From positions 1,054,001-1,118,000 of the forward strand of contig BJKQ01000014.1 in assembly GCA_006538405.1 (NCBI GenBank): 64,000 nucleotides of DNA. The letters run 5' to 3'. The number at the start of each line of letters is the position of its first letter. Within the stretch, counting starts at the first letter, position 1. Source of the DNA: Hansfordia pulvinata (lineage: Eukaryota; Ascomycota; Sordariomycetes; Xylariales). Of this stretch, positions 21,329 through 33,288 are shown one piece after another. The notes below the pieces were generated by a model. It saw only the letters and a program-made list of their open reading frames with translations, was not told where the DNA came from and did no database searches. The position numbers and the translations under genes are program-made.

Positions 21329-22417
21329 CTAGTTGACAGGCAGCTGTTCGATTTTGCCGCCCCAGGACTTGTCAACAAGAGTCTGGCGTGCGCTGTACAG
21401 GAACTTGTAAGCAGTCTTGACGGTGCCGTCGCTGACACCCGCGACGGCGGCAATCTTCTTGGACTCCTTGCCCTCGCCCATGAGGTGCGACGCCATGTAG
21501 ATGCACGCGGCCGCGACGGACAGGGGCGAGCGGCCAGCCAGGTCCTTGACCGAGGAGCTGCGCTCGGCGAGCGACTTTGAAATCTTCTCCATCTTATGGG
21601 GGTTGACAAAGTCGAGGTTGTTGCAGTATCGGGCACACAGCTGGGGAGCGCTGGTGGAGTTGGTGTTCTCGTAGTTCATGGTGTGGAGCAGGGAGCCGGC
21701 ACTATTGGATTCCTGGTTGTTCTGCAGGAACTTCTCGAGGGCCTTGAAGGTACGGCCGATCTCCTTCTTGGAGACCTTGGTCAGCGAGAAGATCTCGCGA
21801 AAGGTGCGGGGCACGTTGGCCTGGCGGCAGGCAATGAAGATGCAGCCGGCGATGACGGCATCCTGGGGCTTGCCCTTGAAGAACTTGGCATCGTCCGTCA
21901 TCTTGAAGATGTGCTTGGCCGAGTCCTGGACGTTCTTGGAGATGTGGATCGCGTCGCAGTAGTGGGAGATCTCGCGGTAGGCCGAGAGCAGGGTCTTGGT
22001 GGACTTGTCGTTGGCGAGGCGGTTCTGGGCGCGGTGCAGCTCGCGGGAGCGGTTGCCCTCCCCGAACGCGATCCCCGTCTCGAGCTGGGATCCGTTGAGC
22101 AGGGGGTTGATGGCATCACCGACACGGGAAGGGTCGTCGTTGCCCTGGTCGTCGTTGGCAAAGGTGCGCCACTCGGAGCGGGTGTCGATGATGCGGTCGC
22201 CAAGAACCATTCCGCAGGAGCCACAGACCACGTCGCCGGACGAGAACTCCTCGACGAGGTTCGGGGGCGTCTCGCGACAGTCGGGGCACATGACGGTCTG
22301 GTTCAGATTCTGCTTGTAGGCCGTCTTGTCCGGCTGCGGCTTCGAGTCGCTGGCGCTGCCGCCCGTCATGGCGGCGTAGAGCTCGGCATCCGTGGAGTCG
22401 GGGCTGGTAGTCGCCAT
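21329..22417 (-). CDS. SUA7: transcription initiation factor TFIIB
   Basis: A single exon of 362 aa from ATG 22415-22417. The general factor bridges TBP-bound promoters and RNA polymerase II and sets the start site. The zinc ribbon is visible with Cys 44, 47, 65 and 68 (MCPDCRE, VCGSCGMVLGDRIID). The B-reader/finger segment SEWRTFANDD follows. The core has two cyclin-like repeats: the first around LLSAYREISHYCDAI to IFIACRQANVPRTFREI, the second around CARYCNNLDF to ACIYMASHLMGEGKESKKIA. The length is close to that of yeast TFIIB (345 aa). An upstream in-frame extension to 22771 exists but is low in family resemblance and lies in the leader. The identification is secure. Confidence 0.95.
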   Translation of the reverse strand: MATTSPDSTDAELYAAMTGGSASDSKPQPDKTAYKQNLNQTVMCPDCRETPPNLVEEFSSGDVVCGSCGMVLGDRIIDTRSEWRTFANDDQGNDDPSRVGDAINPLLNGSQLETGIAFGEGNRSRELHRAQNRLANDKSTKTLLSAYREISHYCDAIHISKNVQDSAKHIFKMTDDAKFFKGKPQDAVIAGCIFIACRQANVPRTFREIFSLTKVSKKEIGRTFKALEKFLQNNQESNSAGSLLHTMNYENTNSTSAPQLCARYCNNLDFVNPHKMEKISKSLAERSSSVKDLAGRSPLSVAAACIYMASHLMGEGKESKKIAAVAGVSDGTVKTAYKFLYSARQTLVDKSWGGKIEQLPVN

Positions 22418-23735
22418 GATGAGACGAGGGTCGTGGTGCTCCTGAGAAGAAGGTGTCGGAATTGGCTGATGGCGAGGATGGGCGAGCGCAGCAGAGGACG
22501 GCAGAGCAGAGGACGGCACAGCACAGCACCGCAGTGCAGCCGGTTTGTCAGAGCCGCGGACCGGCGCAAAGAGCGTGGGATGCCGCAGGCTAGGGTATCG
22601 AAGCAGACGTTGATGGCAGAAATCGTCCCTTGCCTCGGGCGGGTGCGAGACGATGCGATGAGAGCCGGAAGAAGCGTCGTGCTGAGACCCTCGGGCGGTC
22701 GGCGGGCGTAGTTGGGAGAGGATGAAAGGCGAGGGACTGCGACTCGCACGGTCGCAAGTGCAAATGTACAATGTACTCGTATCCCGGGAACTGTGAGGCC
22801 AGTCGCTCCACCCCGGCGATTATTAGTCAGTCAGTCACTACAGGCACCCACCTAGTCGTACCTTTCGACCGACACGTCTCGTCCACGTACGAGTGAATGC
22901 TTGCGCTGATTGATAGGTACGTGTAGGTAGACTGTTGACACACTGATGGGATTGAGTTGACCCATGCTGGATCTACTGCAGCCAACCATTTTTAATAGAG
23001 GTATGCTGGCCTTTGTCGGAAAGGAATGACGCTTCCTTGTTTCCCTGAACAGCGACATGTTCATAGTACTCGTAGTTGAACCTCCAGATGCTGCAAGCTT
23101 CCACCTTGCGCCTGCATTGTACACACGTGCTCCAGTCGCCATTCCTTGCCACAGGCAGTAGTCCATTGGCCAGTCATTGATCATTGAAGAGCAGCAGCAT
23201 GCATCTCTTTTTTTGAGGGTCATGACAAGCGACCCTTTTATGGCGCTCGCCCCCCCGACGCTGCTAAGGATCGTCAGTTCGTAGCATCATCATCACGGTA
23301 AACAAGAGGCTCGTCATTGGTCTTGGAATTGCCCCGTGATTGCTTGATTGGCTCAAGACAGCCTGCTCCGAGTCTGAGACTGCCTCTCCCTGGCTTTGGT
23401 ATAGTTCAACGTAATCGACCGATGTCAGAGCCGGCCTTTGTATATATAAGACACATTATTGCTATTCGTCTAAGCAATTGGTATACCCGCGACCGCTGTC
23501 TCCATAAACGCCCTCGCTGAGTCTGTGGGACCGACTCTCAAAATGCTGCAACAAAAGGCCAGACGAAACTGGGGCACCCCCGTAGGCCAATATCCAAAAA
23601 CAAAACTCCAGGCTGGAAACTGAGTCGCATGACTACTCGTACACGCAGTCTCGCGTCTCCGCCTCCAACGGCCACTGGGACAGTAAAACATCATCGCGGC
23701 CAGCTCGGCCCGCACCTGACGTCATTTGAAACCCG
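22418..23735. other. intergenic, no gene seen
   Basis: No supportable gene. The left part is the TFIIB promoter and leader, with a short imperfect GCAGAGGACG tandem repeat near 22490-22520. Half-copies of the dispersed palindrome (TACTCGTA) occur at about 22774, 23067 and 23634. Confidence 0.5.
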
Positions 23736-24689
23736 TCATCCCGAGTTAGTTGGCGGCCGGGGGTCGGAACGCCTCTGTTGCTGGCCAGCGGTCCTGGCCG
23801 GGGTCGGCGACCGAGGTGACGGGGGCGCTTCGGGCCCGTCTGTCCGAAAGCCCAAGATGGACGTGGGCGACGCTGGCGGCGACGAGGTCGAGGACAGCGC
23901 GGGGTGCACCTGGAGGTGAAGGTCGTGCAGGGAATCATTGCGCCAACTTGGCGGTCGGCCGGTGCTGCGGAGCTCGGCCAGCTCGGCGCTAGTAATGGGG
24001 GGCGTGCTGATTGAGGGCCGTATGGACTCGTCTTGATGCCCGGCGCTCGAGTCGATCCGAAGACTAATAGGCCGCGTCGTGGCGGTAAGCGGCCGCGAGC
24101 CGACGGTGGGGGTGCTCAGCCAGCTGTCGGGTCGACTCGGTGAGCGGTGACTGCTGCCCGGCACTGCGGCTCTTGGGCGCGGCGATGACTGTGGCGACAC
24201 GGCCGGGTGCCCCTGTGCCTGGAGGCTTTGGAATGAATTTGTTCGTTGTTGGTGGAGGCGGGCTTCCCACTCCTTCCAGTCGTCTCTGACGCTTTGGGAC
24301 TCGTCGGCGTCGGGATTCTCGAGAAGCGACTCGCTGATGGCCTGAGAGTTCCGGGCCGAAGAGCGGCCAGCCAGGGACTTTTGGATCATGGCGCGCCGCT
24401 CGGTCTCCTCGGCCTTGTGGCGGTCCTCGACGCTCATGTCCTTGCGAGCGAAGCTGGTGCGGCTGATGGACTTGAGAGGCGTGCCCCAAGGGTCGGGGCT
24501 CTGGTCGCGAGGCTTGCGGCGGACGCGCCAGACGACGAGGATGGCCGTGACGCTGGCGAGGGTGACGGCAGCCAGGACTATAAGGACGATGATCCACGGG
24601 CTAAGGGCGCCTTGTACGCTTCGGGCGACGAGGTGGGCCGGGCCCGTGGCGGGCGGGTGGTGGTGGTGCGTGTGGGCGGAGGGCGGCAT
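23736..24689 (-). CDS. single-span membrane protein, unknown function
   Basis: 317 aa from ATG 24687-24689, with no intron seen. A short His-containing N-terminus precedes one strong membrane span at residues 31-54 (PWIIVLIVLAAVTLASVTAI and on), followed by a basic stop-transfer WRVRRK. The remaining 260 residues are polar, rich in Ser, Pro and Arg, with a short helical block (DDWKEWEARLHQQ) and many SP/SPP sites, so probably a disordered cytoplasmic tail. There is no classical signal peptide; a type III (Nout-Cin) topology fits. I do not recognise a family. In-frame sequence upstream to 24782 is open but looks like leader. Composition resembles Pezizomycotina single-pass proteins placed near the cell periphery, but no function can be assigned. 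Confidence 0.65.
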   Translation of the reverse strand: MPPSAHTHHHHPPATGPAHLVARSVQGALSPWIIVLIVLAAVTLASVTAILVVWRVRRKPRDQSPDPWGTPLKSISRTSFARKDMSVEDRHKAEETERRAMIQKSLAGRSSARNSQAISESLLENPDADESQSVRDDWKEWEARLHQQRTNSFQSLQAQGHPAVSPQSSPRPRAAVPGSSHRSPSRPDSWLSTPTVGSRPLTATTRPISLRIDSSAGHQDESIRPSISTPPITSAELAELRSTGRPPSWRNDSLHDLHLQVHPALSSTSSPPASPTSILGFRTDGPEAPPSPRSPTPARTAGQQQRRSDPRPPTNSG

Positions 24690-26067
24690 GGTGCGGACAC
24701 GACAGACACGGCGGGATCGCAACCGCAGGTATCCGGGCGGCGAGTCCGCCAGAGGGAGACACGGGGCCGTGGGGATGGGCAAGAAGATGGCCAGAGAAGA
24801 AGGGGAAGAACACGAGGGGACGGCCGGGTGGCGATGCAGCGGATCAATATATTCGAGAGGGTTGCGTGCGTCTGGTGTGTCTCGTATGTGCGAGTCGAAT
24901 GGGAGGCAGGTACATTATACGCAGAGAGGTACCTACCTACCTTACCTACCACCTTACCTACCACCTTACCTGCCACCCTGTCTACCCGCGACGGGTACTC
25001 GTAGATGCCTTCCACGAGGTGCCTGCGTCCATGGGTGGAGTCACTGGGTGTACGAGTACCGAATGGACGTCGGATCCATTGATCAGTGGCGGCGGCACAC
25101 ATGAATTCCAATGCATCCATGCAGGCCGGGATGCACGATGCGATGGGACCCAATGGGCGGCGGCGGTGCAAGGCGAGACGAGAGCGGCCGGGCGGCCGGG
25201 GACAGAGGCATCTCACAGGCTCCCCACACGGGGCGGGATGGCGATCAGGCTCACGACTGGTGCTCGCGGGCAGCATCCATGCCCTTCCCATGCGGGCCTG
25301 GGGGATCGTCTGCATGCGACGGCTCGACAGGTCCCACTTCAGAGTCAACTCGACGTTCGCGTAGATAGGGCACAGAGTAGGTATGCGTAGTACTCATGTC
25401 GTACGGTGGTTGGGTACGAGTAGGTCCTCGCACGAGTACTCGCAAGGTAGCACAGGCGCTTGGCTGGCGCCCGCCAACACGAGGAATTCCGGTCGTGCGT
25501 CGAGGGGATGCTTGCAGAGGCCCGGCGCCGCCCATTCCTGGCCGCCCGCCGTGTGTGTGAGAACACGGGTGCGACAGCCCCACCAACCGGGGCTTTTTTG
25601 CCCATTGGCACGGCTCCTAGGTAAGGTAATGTTGTCTCTGTGCTGCGTCCATGGACGTCATGTACTGCAGACGGCGGCCGCGGGCGCGCGGGGCGGCCGC
25701 AAGGGTCAGGCGAGGTCATCGTTCCTCGGTCGAGTGCTCGCGGCTGTTGCGCAAGGAATACGCGTACAGTCAACGGGGGGGGGGGGGGGGGGCAAGGGTG
25801 CAGTCGTAACCCAGTGAGGCTGTGCTTTGTACCTGTCAGTGGACTACCAACATTGACGGGAGGCACCTGCCTTCCCGAGGTGCCCACGACGGGAGTTAGG
25901 TAAGTACCTATGTACTGAAGGCTGCGCATGAATACTCGTATCGGTTCCATCTGTCATGTACGGGGTATTATCTAGAAACAGAGCCTAAAAAGGGTCGATC
26001 TGGGTGTACGGATAATGCCCCAGCATCCCTGTCCACCTGAGCTTCCAGAACGGCGCCTATGATTGTA

Positions 26068-26098
<31 letters not shown>

Positions 26099-28378
26099 TC
26101 GGAGTACTCGCTTGATGGGGCGCCTCATGCTTTCTTTTCCACAAGCACCCCTTAATCAATCATGTCCAGCCTGGCACCGGACAAAGCCCCTGTTTCTGCG
26201 AGGGAGCGCAGCAACCATGTAGCCAGCCTGCTTCACTCCTGCGAGCACTCATACGTACGAGACAGACACATCGCGCGAACCCGGCACCCGGCGACGGGAC
26301 GGGACACTCGTGCGAGTTCTCGTACGAATACACTCCCACGAAGATACCCGCGACTGCATGCGTTCGTCCATGAGAAACACGTACCGCTCTCTCGCCGGAA
26401 CCGCAATGGCCTCGGGAAACAGCGGGGCGGGCTCCGACAGGCCGGCGCACCACTGCTGAGAAACCCCACCACAACGTTCCATCCATTGCGCTGCGTCCAT
26501 CCGTAAGGTACTCGTAGGTAGACAATCGTGACAATGTACTCGTACCCTGTCCCTCAAAGGTGCTCGCACTCGATGCTCCGTGATGTGATAATTGACTGAT
26601 GTATTATTAGCGTCTACTCCCCGGCTTCTCCAGCTGTTGTGTCCAAGCCTCCAATCTATTGATTCATGCCTGTCGCCCTTTTACGGCCACCTGCGCTGGT
26701 GCCCGTCATTGGCGCGGCGCCTGGCAGACCCGAAATGAGATGCACTCGCTCTCCTCATCTTGCTGTTTCTTTTTCCATCCTGCTGGGTGCCCTGCAGGCA
26801 CTGTCTACTTATTCAGACAAGAATCAAGAATCTCTCCCTCTCCTCCACTGCCGGTCAAAGGGTCGAATTGCGGCTGGGAGCGAATCCCATCGTAAGCGAC
26901 GGATCTGATGCATCATGTCTCACGCACCCTCCGCGCGGGACGGCTGCAGCCATAAAGGAGGGGGCTGGCTGCTCGGAGTACGAGTTCATGATTGTAGCCA
27001 CAGAGTCAAGTACGGCTTCCGTACGGACGGCTGCGATGCACCTGGAGATTGCACGCCGTTGGACAACCGACGAGCTGCTGAATCATCAGACGCAAGCACT
27101 CAACGCCGCGGCCGCCTCTGCCAGCGCCGTGCGAGTCTCGCCAGGCGACCCCTATGCAGCCACCGGCCATCTGATCTGGCCCGTCACCGCCGTCCGGGCC
27201 CCCTATGCTCTGCATCGCCGCTCCTGGGGCCCGTCGGGTCTCACGGACATTCGTCAGTGGCACGGGGGGGGTCAGCATGAGACGCAGTGGCGCTCCCCGG
27301 CCGCTCCTCTCCTGTATCTATTATTATGTGCTCGCAACATGGTCGATTGTGTGCCATGCGCTGCGCGGCGCCTTCGGGTGGCAAGCAAGGCTGATTTCGA
27401 CCAAAGCTGACGAGACGCGACATTCATGGATGCGAAAGCCCGCAGATCGAGATACAACCTTGTCTGTGGGCAGCTCCAACGGGATCCTGATTATACCCAA
27501 GGTACCTCGGATGCACTGTGATCAGAACGTCCCAAGTGTGCAAGTGACCAACATTGAAGATGTAAAGAGTCATCACCAACACGGGTACATGAAATAGCGT
27601 CAGGTACCGCATCGCATCAATCGGTAGACGCCAATGCATCATTAAATGTGATGCAGGCGGTTAATATTGCCTCGAATGCGAGGCGCCGAGTTGAGGTGCG
27701 GAGGACACCTGCATCAGTGCAACCGGCGGTACCTAACTTAGGTGCTTAAGGTACCAGGTATGGGCTGTTCCTCCAGTTGGACTGTAGCCGAGGGCATGGA
27801 CGGACGGGAGGTTCACATTGACGGTTACAGGAGTACCTGTACATATCGCGTATGGAATGCGTCCGGTGCCCTCGCCAGGGACAATAAGGCAGTCGCAATT
27901 GGAGAACCCCAGCTCCACCAAATCTTGCGGGCCGTGTGGCCCTCACCACCACCAAAAACCATTTCGCCATCCAGTGTACCGGTGCCAGCCCACCTACTCG
28001 TATTCCGTCCGCACTACGGGAACCGAACCTGCGGTGCTGGGCACGCTGGGGTCGGCCTTCACCCCGGTGTGCGCTCGGCTTACTACGGAGTACGAGTTGA
28101 ACCTGGCCTGGCGGGGTATCGCCCGGCCGGCAGTGGACCGATCGCCCGACGCCGCATCGGCTCTCACGACGACACCCTCTCTCTGCTCCCACTCGTCCAA
28201 GACACCGCCATCGTCGCCCCCTTGCCAACGCCGGACCGCGACGACACCACACCGTCTACGGCCACGGGGACAGGACAGCCGCGGCCACTCTTGTCGACTC
28301 GCAACCCCGCCCGAACCCGGTCTGCCGTCTGCCTTATCTCAGCACCCTTGCTCCTGTTGTCAGCCCACTCCAGCCGCT
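24690..28378. other. intergenic 3.7 kb, motif-rich, no gene seen
   Basis: No supportable gene. Notable items are TTACCTACCA-type repeats at 24930-24980, a run of 18 G at 25775-25792, and many half-palindromes TACGAGTA/TACTCGTA (about 24995, 25051, 25415, 25433, 25933, 26509, 26536). There is a (TC)13 repeat at 26069-26095. The right end should be the promoter of the CoA-transferase gene. Confidence 0.5.
26069..26095. repeat. (TC)13 microsatellite
   Basis: Uninterrupted TC repeat. Confidence 0.95.
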
Positions 28379-30081
28379 ATGCTGCTGCGCCGCGCTGCCG
28401 GCCTTGGGGCCATTAGGCTCAGCAGACGCACCGCGCCGATCGCACGCCCCTTCCGCGCCTACTCGTCTGCCGCCCCCGACGCCACGCTCCCGCTGTCGGG
28501 CTTCCGCGTCTTGGACATGACCCGCGTGCTTGCCGGCGTATGACCCTCCCCTTAGAGCATCACCTCACTCGACTTGATGTCGCCGTACCGCGCCAAAGGC
28601 ACGACACGATGAATGCCTGCTGAACACAGAGACTCGTCCACAGCCCTACTGCACCCAGATTCTTGGCGACCTTGGGTAGGACTCCCAATGCTGCCTGCGT
28701 ACTCCGTCAGCTCCCAGACATATGGCTGACATTGTGCCAGAGCTGAGGTCATCAAGGTCGAGCACCCGACTCGGGGTGACGACACCCGCGCCTGGGGCCC
28801 TCCGTATGCTCCGTACCGCGATCACTCCGGCCAGGACGGCCCTGGCGAGTCGGCTTATTTCCTGGCGGTAAGTTTGTTTCCTCCGCGCTGTCAGCCGGCC
28901 AGCGCTGGGGGCCTGGGTCGCCCACCGTGGCGGTAGCAGCGACTGAGACGAAGCACAATGTTTAGGTGAATCGCAACAAAAAGTCACTCGGCTTGTCATT
29001 CCAACATGCCGAGGGGCGCGATGTCCTGCACAAGCTGGCTGCCAAGTGTGACATCTTGGTGGAGAACTACCTCCCGGGAACGCTGAAGAAGTATGACATG
29101 GACTACGCCACTCTTCAGAAGATCAACCCGGGGCTGATATACGCTTCCATCACCGGGTACGGGCAAACCGGGCCGTACTCGAATCGCGCGGGCTACGACG
29201 TCATGGTCGAGGCCGAGTTCGGGCTCATGCACATCACTGGTTCCCGCGATGGCGCGCCGGTCAAGGTGGGCGTTGCCGTTACCGATCTGACCACCGGCCT
29301 GTACACGAGCAACAGCATCATGGCCGCGCTATTGGCTCGGTCCCGGACCGGTAAAGGGCAGCATCTCGATGTTGCGCTCAGTGATTGCCAGACAGCGACT
29401 CTGGCCAACATTGCGAGCAGCTGTCTGATCAGCGGCAAGCGTGACAGTGGTCGCTGGGGCACGGCTCATCGTAAGTGGCCTCTACGCTTCTCCTATCCTT
29501 TTTCACGCCATACTGGTGACAGTTGGCTACGACCAGATATCCACCCCATCTTTGCATGTGTCTGACCTGCCGTAGCCTCCATCGTGCCATACAAATCTTT
29601 CAAGACGAAAGACGGCGACGTCTTGTTCGGCGGCGGCAATGACAAGCTCTTTGGTATCCTGTGCGAGGGCCTAGGGCGGCCGGAGTGGAAGGAGGACCCG
29701 CGCTATGTCAACAATGCGGTCCGCGTAGCCAATCGCGACGAGCTCGAGACTGCCATAGAGGTCATCACCACAACCAAGACGACGCAAGAGTGGCTGGCTG
29801 TCTTTGAGGGCAGGGGCATGCCGTATGCAGCTGTCAATGACGTGCAGGACACGTTGAATCACGAGCACACGCGCGCACGCGGCATGGTCGTCGACATGGA
29901 GCACGAGGCCTGCGGCAACATTCGCTTGGTCAACACGCCTGTCAAATACAGCGAGTCATCCCCGCGCATCAGGAGCGCCCCTCCGCTGCTCGGACAGCAC
30001 ACAGACGAGGTGCTTGGCGATCTGCTGGGCTTCGGCAGCGGCGACATTGCGGCCATGAAAGACAGCGGCGTGATCCGATGA
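28379..30081 (+). CDS. mitochondrial class III CoA-transferase (CaiB/BaiF)
   Basis: Five exons (28379-28537, 28644-28675, 28741-28867, 28966-29470, 29576-30081) sum to 1329 nt, 442 aa, with phase kept at every junction and branch sites such as GGCTGAC. The N-terminus [20 protein letters not shown] is a typical mitochondrial presequence. Exons 1-3 rebuild the family opening: [24 protein letters not shown] and [16 protein letters not shown]. Later come [16 protein letters not shown] and [12 protein letters not shown], whose Asp 246 is the likely nucleophile that forms the acyl-enzyme. Family members move CoA between carboxylic acids. The closest characterised type by layout is succinate-hydroxymethylglutarate CoA-transferase (SUGCT), but formyl- or mesaconyl-type substrates cannot be excluded. 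Exon 2 is only 32 nt. Confidence 0.9.
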
Positions 30082-32001
30082 ACAGTCTTCTCGGAACACC
30101 AAAACTTAGACCTATGTAGATAAGTACCGGCATTGCGATCGCCTTCAAGTAGGCTCTCAGGTACGCGCGCAAATGAATGCAATGATTCGAGTCAAGTTCG
30201 ATACGTAGGGCACCTAGAATCTACAACAACCCCCTGATGTCGGTGGCACCACCAACACGTCGAAAGGGACGATTCTTTGCGATGTAGTCGCCACTAAAGC
30301 TGTCACCAAATACCAAGAGGGAAACCTATGCTATTTTCTGAACAGGGACAACAAGATGCGTTGCTCCGCCAGATGCTGATCCGCGAACTCCCCCGCTCCC
30401 GTCGCCACCGCCAGCCTTACATATCACCGGCCTCGGCAAATCATCTTGTCCATTCTCGACTTCTCGGCGTTTATCAACAAGATCGACGCCTCGGTATTTA
30501 AAGAGGCCCGTCCGCTACGGGTCCGCGAGCAGGCGGCGCACTAGCCCCTTCATGGACGCGACAGTAATGACACAGCCCTCGCCCGGGTTTGCCGAGTCAC
30601 GGACGGGCGTGTAGGCGCCGACGCGAAGGCCCGAAGGCATGCCGATGGTCAGCTCGTCGCGGATCAAATTGGCTTCCAAGGGCACACAGAGGTTGCCAAG
30701 GTTTCGTCCAGGTCCATCTTGTCCATCTCGCCGCAAGTCACGAGCGCAGGCTGGTTTAAGGTATGGGGCAGACGGGCAGCAGGCCTCTTTTTCGACGGTT
30801 CCGCACAGGTAGCGTACCTAGTCATGGGTTTTCATTGGACATTCCAAGACGCTGATAACCTCGTCCCTTGGACTGTACTTGTCGTTGTCGAGTATGCAGA
30901 AGACCCTGAAGTGATCTCGGGCAATGCTGGGCGTGATGTCAACGATGAATAAAAGCCCAACATCCTCCTCTAGATTGCTATCCCGGTCCATGAGGCATTT
31001 TTGCATGACTTCTCACGGGGCGGTAGCCTCTTGGAGTCAGCCGCGACTGCACAGGGCTGCGAAAGGGGCGGCGGCGGCGGTGACCTTGGCTGGTTACTTT
31101 TCACATCGACGTTCTTCGCGACGGGTAGCGAGGGCAGGGATACGGCTAGAGCATCCGGCAATAGGAGATTTTACGTTCATCTCAGATGGCCCTATTCTGC
31201 CGCACATTCGCGCATCGCATAGCAACGAGAATGGCTGATGAAGATCGTTGGTCTAAGAGACGTGAGTGCGGTCTTCCTATAGCCCCCATAGATTACCTGG
31301 CAAGCGTCTGGCGCCTCGTCTCTCTGGCGAAGCAGAGTGGCCTGACCCCCGCCGCTGCTGTGGTAGCTCGACAGCCCTGGCTGGCATAGAGTTGGTCTGC
31401 AAGATGAGCACCAGAAGCTGCACTGGATGATAGGTTATGTACTACACAACGTGCCAACGTCGCAGCTTAGAGGTAAGGTAGTACCTCAAGTACCTGATCT
31501 TGATATAATACACCACCTGCATGTACCAGACCGGATTGCGTCGGGAATCTTGCAGCTGGCCCACCACGCAGTTATTTACATGCTCGATCTCGCGGTCGCT
31601 CCTTCCGTCCGTATCCCTCAGCCTTCATTCGTTTACTCGCCTTTGACAGCGTTGCGTGGAAGTTGCTAGCCGTTCGTTTGCTCTTTCCCATTTCTCACAG
31701 CGCACAAATGATTTTGGCGAAAAGTTGTCAGGGCTCATTATCACCCCCCACCACTTTTTCAGGAGCTCTCCTTGCAGTCTCGCCTGGCTGAGGGTGTTTC
31801 CTACCACTCGCTCGCCCCAGGTCCAAGCCCGCTGTTTAACGCAGACCTATGAAATTCCAGCAGACTTGACACGGTAAGTTGCCTCGGAAGAGCTCGAAGC
31901 ATGTACAGAGCTTTCTTGCACCAACCATATCAGTTCGAATCGCTCACCCCCTTGTTACTACCAGCATCGCAAGGCCTCGACTTGCGAACATCATATCTCC
32001 A
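30082..32001. other. intergenic with one broken ORF
   Basis: Apart from the broken minus-strand ORF at 30515-31006, I see nothing supportable. TACCTA/GGTACC words occur near 31480-31500. The last few hundred bases would be the promoter of the multi-exon gene that follows. Confidence 0.45.
30515..31006 (-). pseudogene. possible broken gene of unknown family
   Basis: From ATG 31004-31006 the minus strand reads 62 residues, including EDVGLLFIVDITPSIARDHF, to TAG at 30818. The same frame is then open again down to TAG 30515, and includes NLCVPLEANLIRDELTIGMP and GLRVGAYTPVRDSANPGEG. Both halves look more protein-like than neighbouring random frames. A GTACGC donor directly follows the internal stop, but no convincing acceptor was found. 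It could be a decayed gene, exons of a gene whose other parts I cannot see, or chance. Confidence 0.25.
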
Positions 32002-33288
32002 ATGTCCGAAAGAACGTCCGAAAGATCGTCCGAAAGATCGTCCGAAAGCCCCCCTTCACCTTCACCATCATCCGTGGCTCTGGAGCCGCGTATCACGAGA
32101 CTGGAAACGAGCGTAAAGCTCCTGGAAGCGCTTCACCTTATGCGCACCGAGCCGCAGTCGTGGTTTCGAAACATACCCGTGGAGCCACGTGACCAAGACT
32201 TGTTTAACGCACCCGCAGCTGATTTCGTGGCATACGGACAGGAGAGCTATCTCCGCAAGATTGTGAGTTGTCACGTTCAGCGTTACATCGGAGAGTACCC
32301 TCTGACCCTGGCGCAGTACCACATGCCCGATGATGGCGTACACGTGTTTGGAATGGTACCTCACGACGATCCAATACCCATCCATTCATGGTGTTTTGCT
32401 GATCCTCGAACTGCAGACCAACTGGGACGTGGAAAACGACGAAGAATGCAAGATAATGGTCAAGCAAGCCGGTGGCAAGCTCTACGGCTTCGACGAGATT
32501 AACGAGATTGAAGGAAATGGTCACGGTTAGGTATCGATGACTGGTGAGTCCAGCCACCGTCCTTTTCTCAAATGCACGTTCCGCGTTCTTCTACTGGCGA
32601 CTTGCTGACTTTTTCCAACCCGAAAGTCAACATTAACATCGCATACAACGACGAAGGATCTCCAGGCCCCTCTTCTGCAATATGGGACTGGGGCTTTCTC
32701 GCCGCTATGCCGAGCAATATACGCATCTTCAAAGGACCAGCCGAGATAGGCTGCAGCGTGCACGGCTGGGACGCCATGATCTTACGCGACTGCCACTCCA
32801 ACACAGACAACTTGACTCAGGACCCTCATGTCGGCTCGCGTCTGTGGGACATTCTATGCGTCAAGTTCTGTGAGGATATTGACTGTGAGTATTGATGCAC
32901 CCCATCAGCATGGGAGGACAAGGCGACCAATTGTAGATGAGGGGGTATGACGGTCCAGCTTACCAAAATCACGTCTTGCAGACCCCTGGATTGTTATCGC
33001 CATCAAAGACGTCGGTCCGTTGGTCCGTGAGGACCGCGGCCAATGCTTCCGTACTTGACCGACTTGACCTTGCGCGTCCGTATTGCTCCGTCGCTCAGGT
33101 CAGCAGCGATGGCCACCGATGGACAGCAGTGGCTGCAAAAGATTGTGGGACGAGGCTCACATGAGATGGACGTCCCAGGTTTCGACTGGCTTGAAAGGAG
33201 AAAGAACACGCTGTTTCCGGCTTATCTGACGATTGAGCGATGTTACCACAGAATCTGGAGCGTTGCAGGGACGCACAAAGGCACATGA
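32002..33288 (+). CDS. multi-exon gene of unknown function
   Basis: Not recognised. The preferred model has five exons: 32002-32355, 32417-32525, 32627-32884, 32982-33050 and 33107-33288. They sum to 972 nt, 323 aa. Evidence is phase-consistent GT..AG introns: GTACCT..CTGCAG, GTTAGG..GAAAG with branch GCTGAC, GTGAGT..TTGCAG, and GTACTT..AGCAG. The protein starts with a Ser/Glu/Arg repeat (MSERTSERSSERSSES) from four copies of a 12-bp unit at about 32003-32052. It continues with a helical block (RITRLETSVKLLEALHL), VEPRDQDLFNAPAADFVAYG, NWDVENDEECKIMVKQAGGK, SAIWDWGFLAAMPSNIRIFK, YPWIVIAIKDVGPLVREDRG and a final LERRKNTLFPAYLTIERCYH. If exon 4 is not spliced it ends at TGA 33056-33058, giving 265 aa, also in phase. 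No catalytic motif is obvious. Confidence 0.5.

Noticed and set aside
25345..25950. Minus-strand 201-codon frame
   Set aside because: It runs across a G18 run and palindrome half-sites, has low-complexity Pro/Arg content, and has no splice-linked partner or motif.
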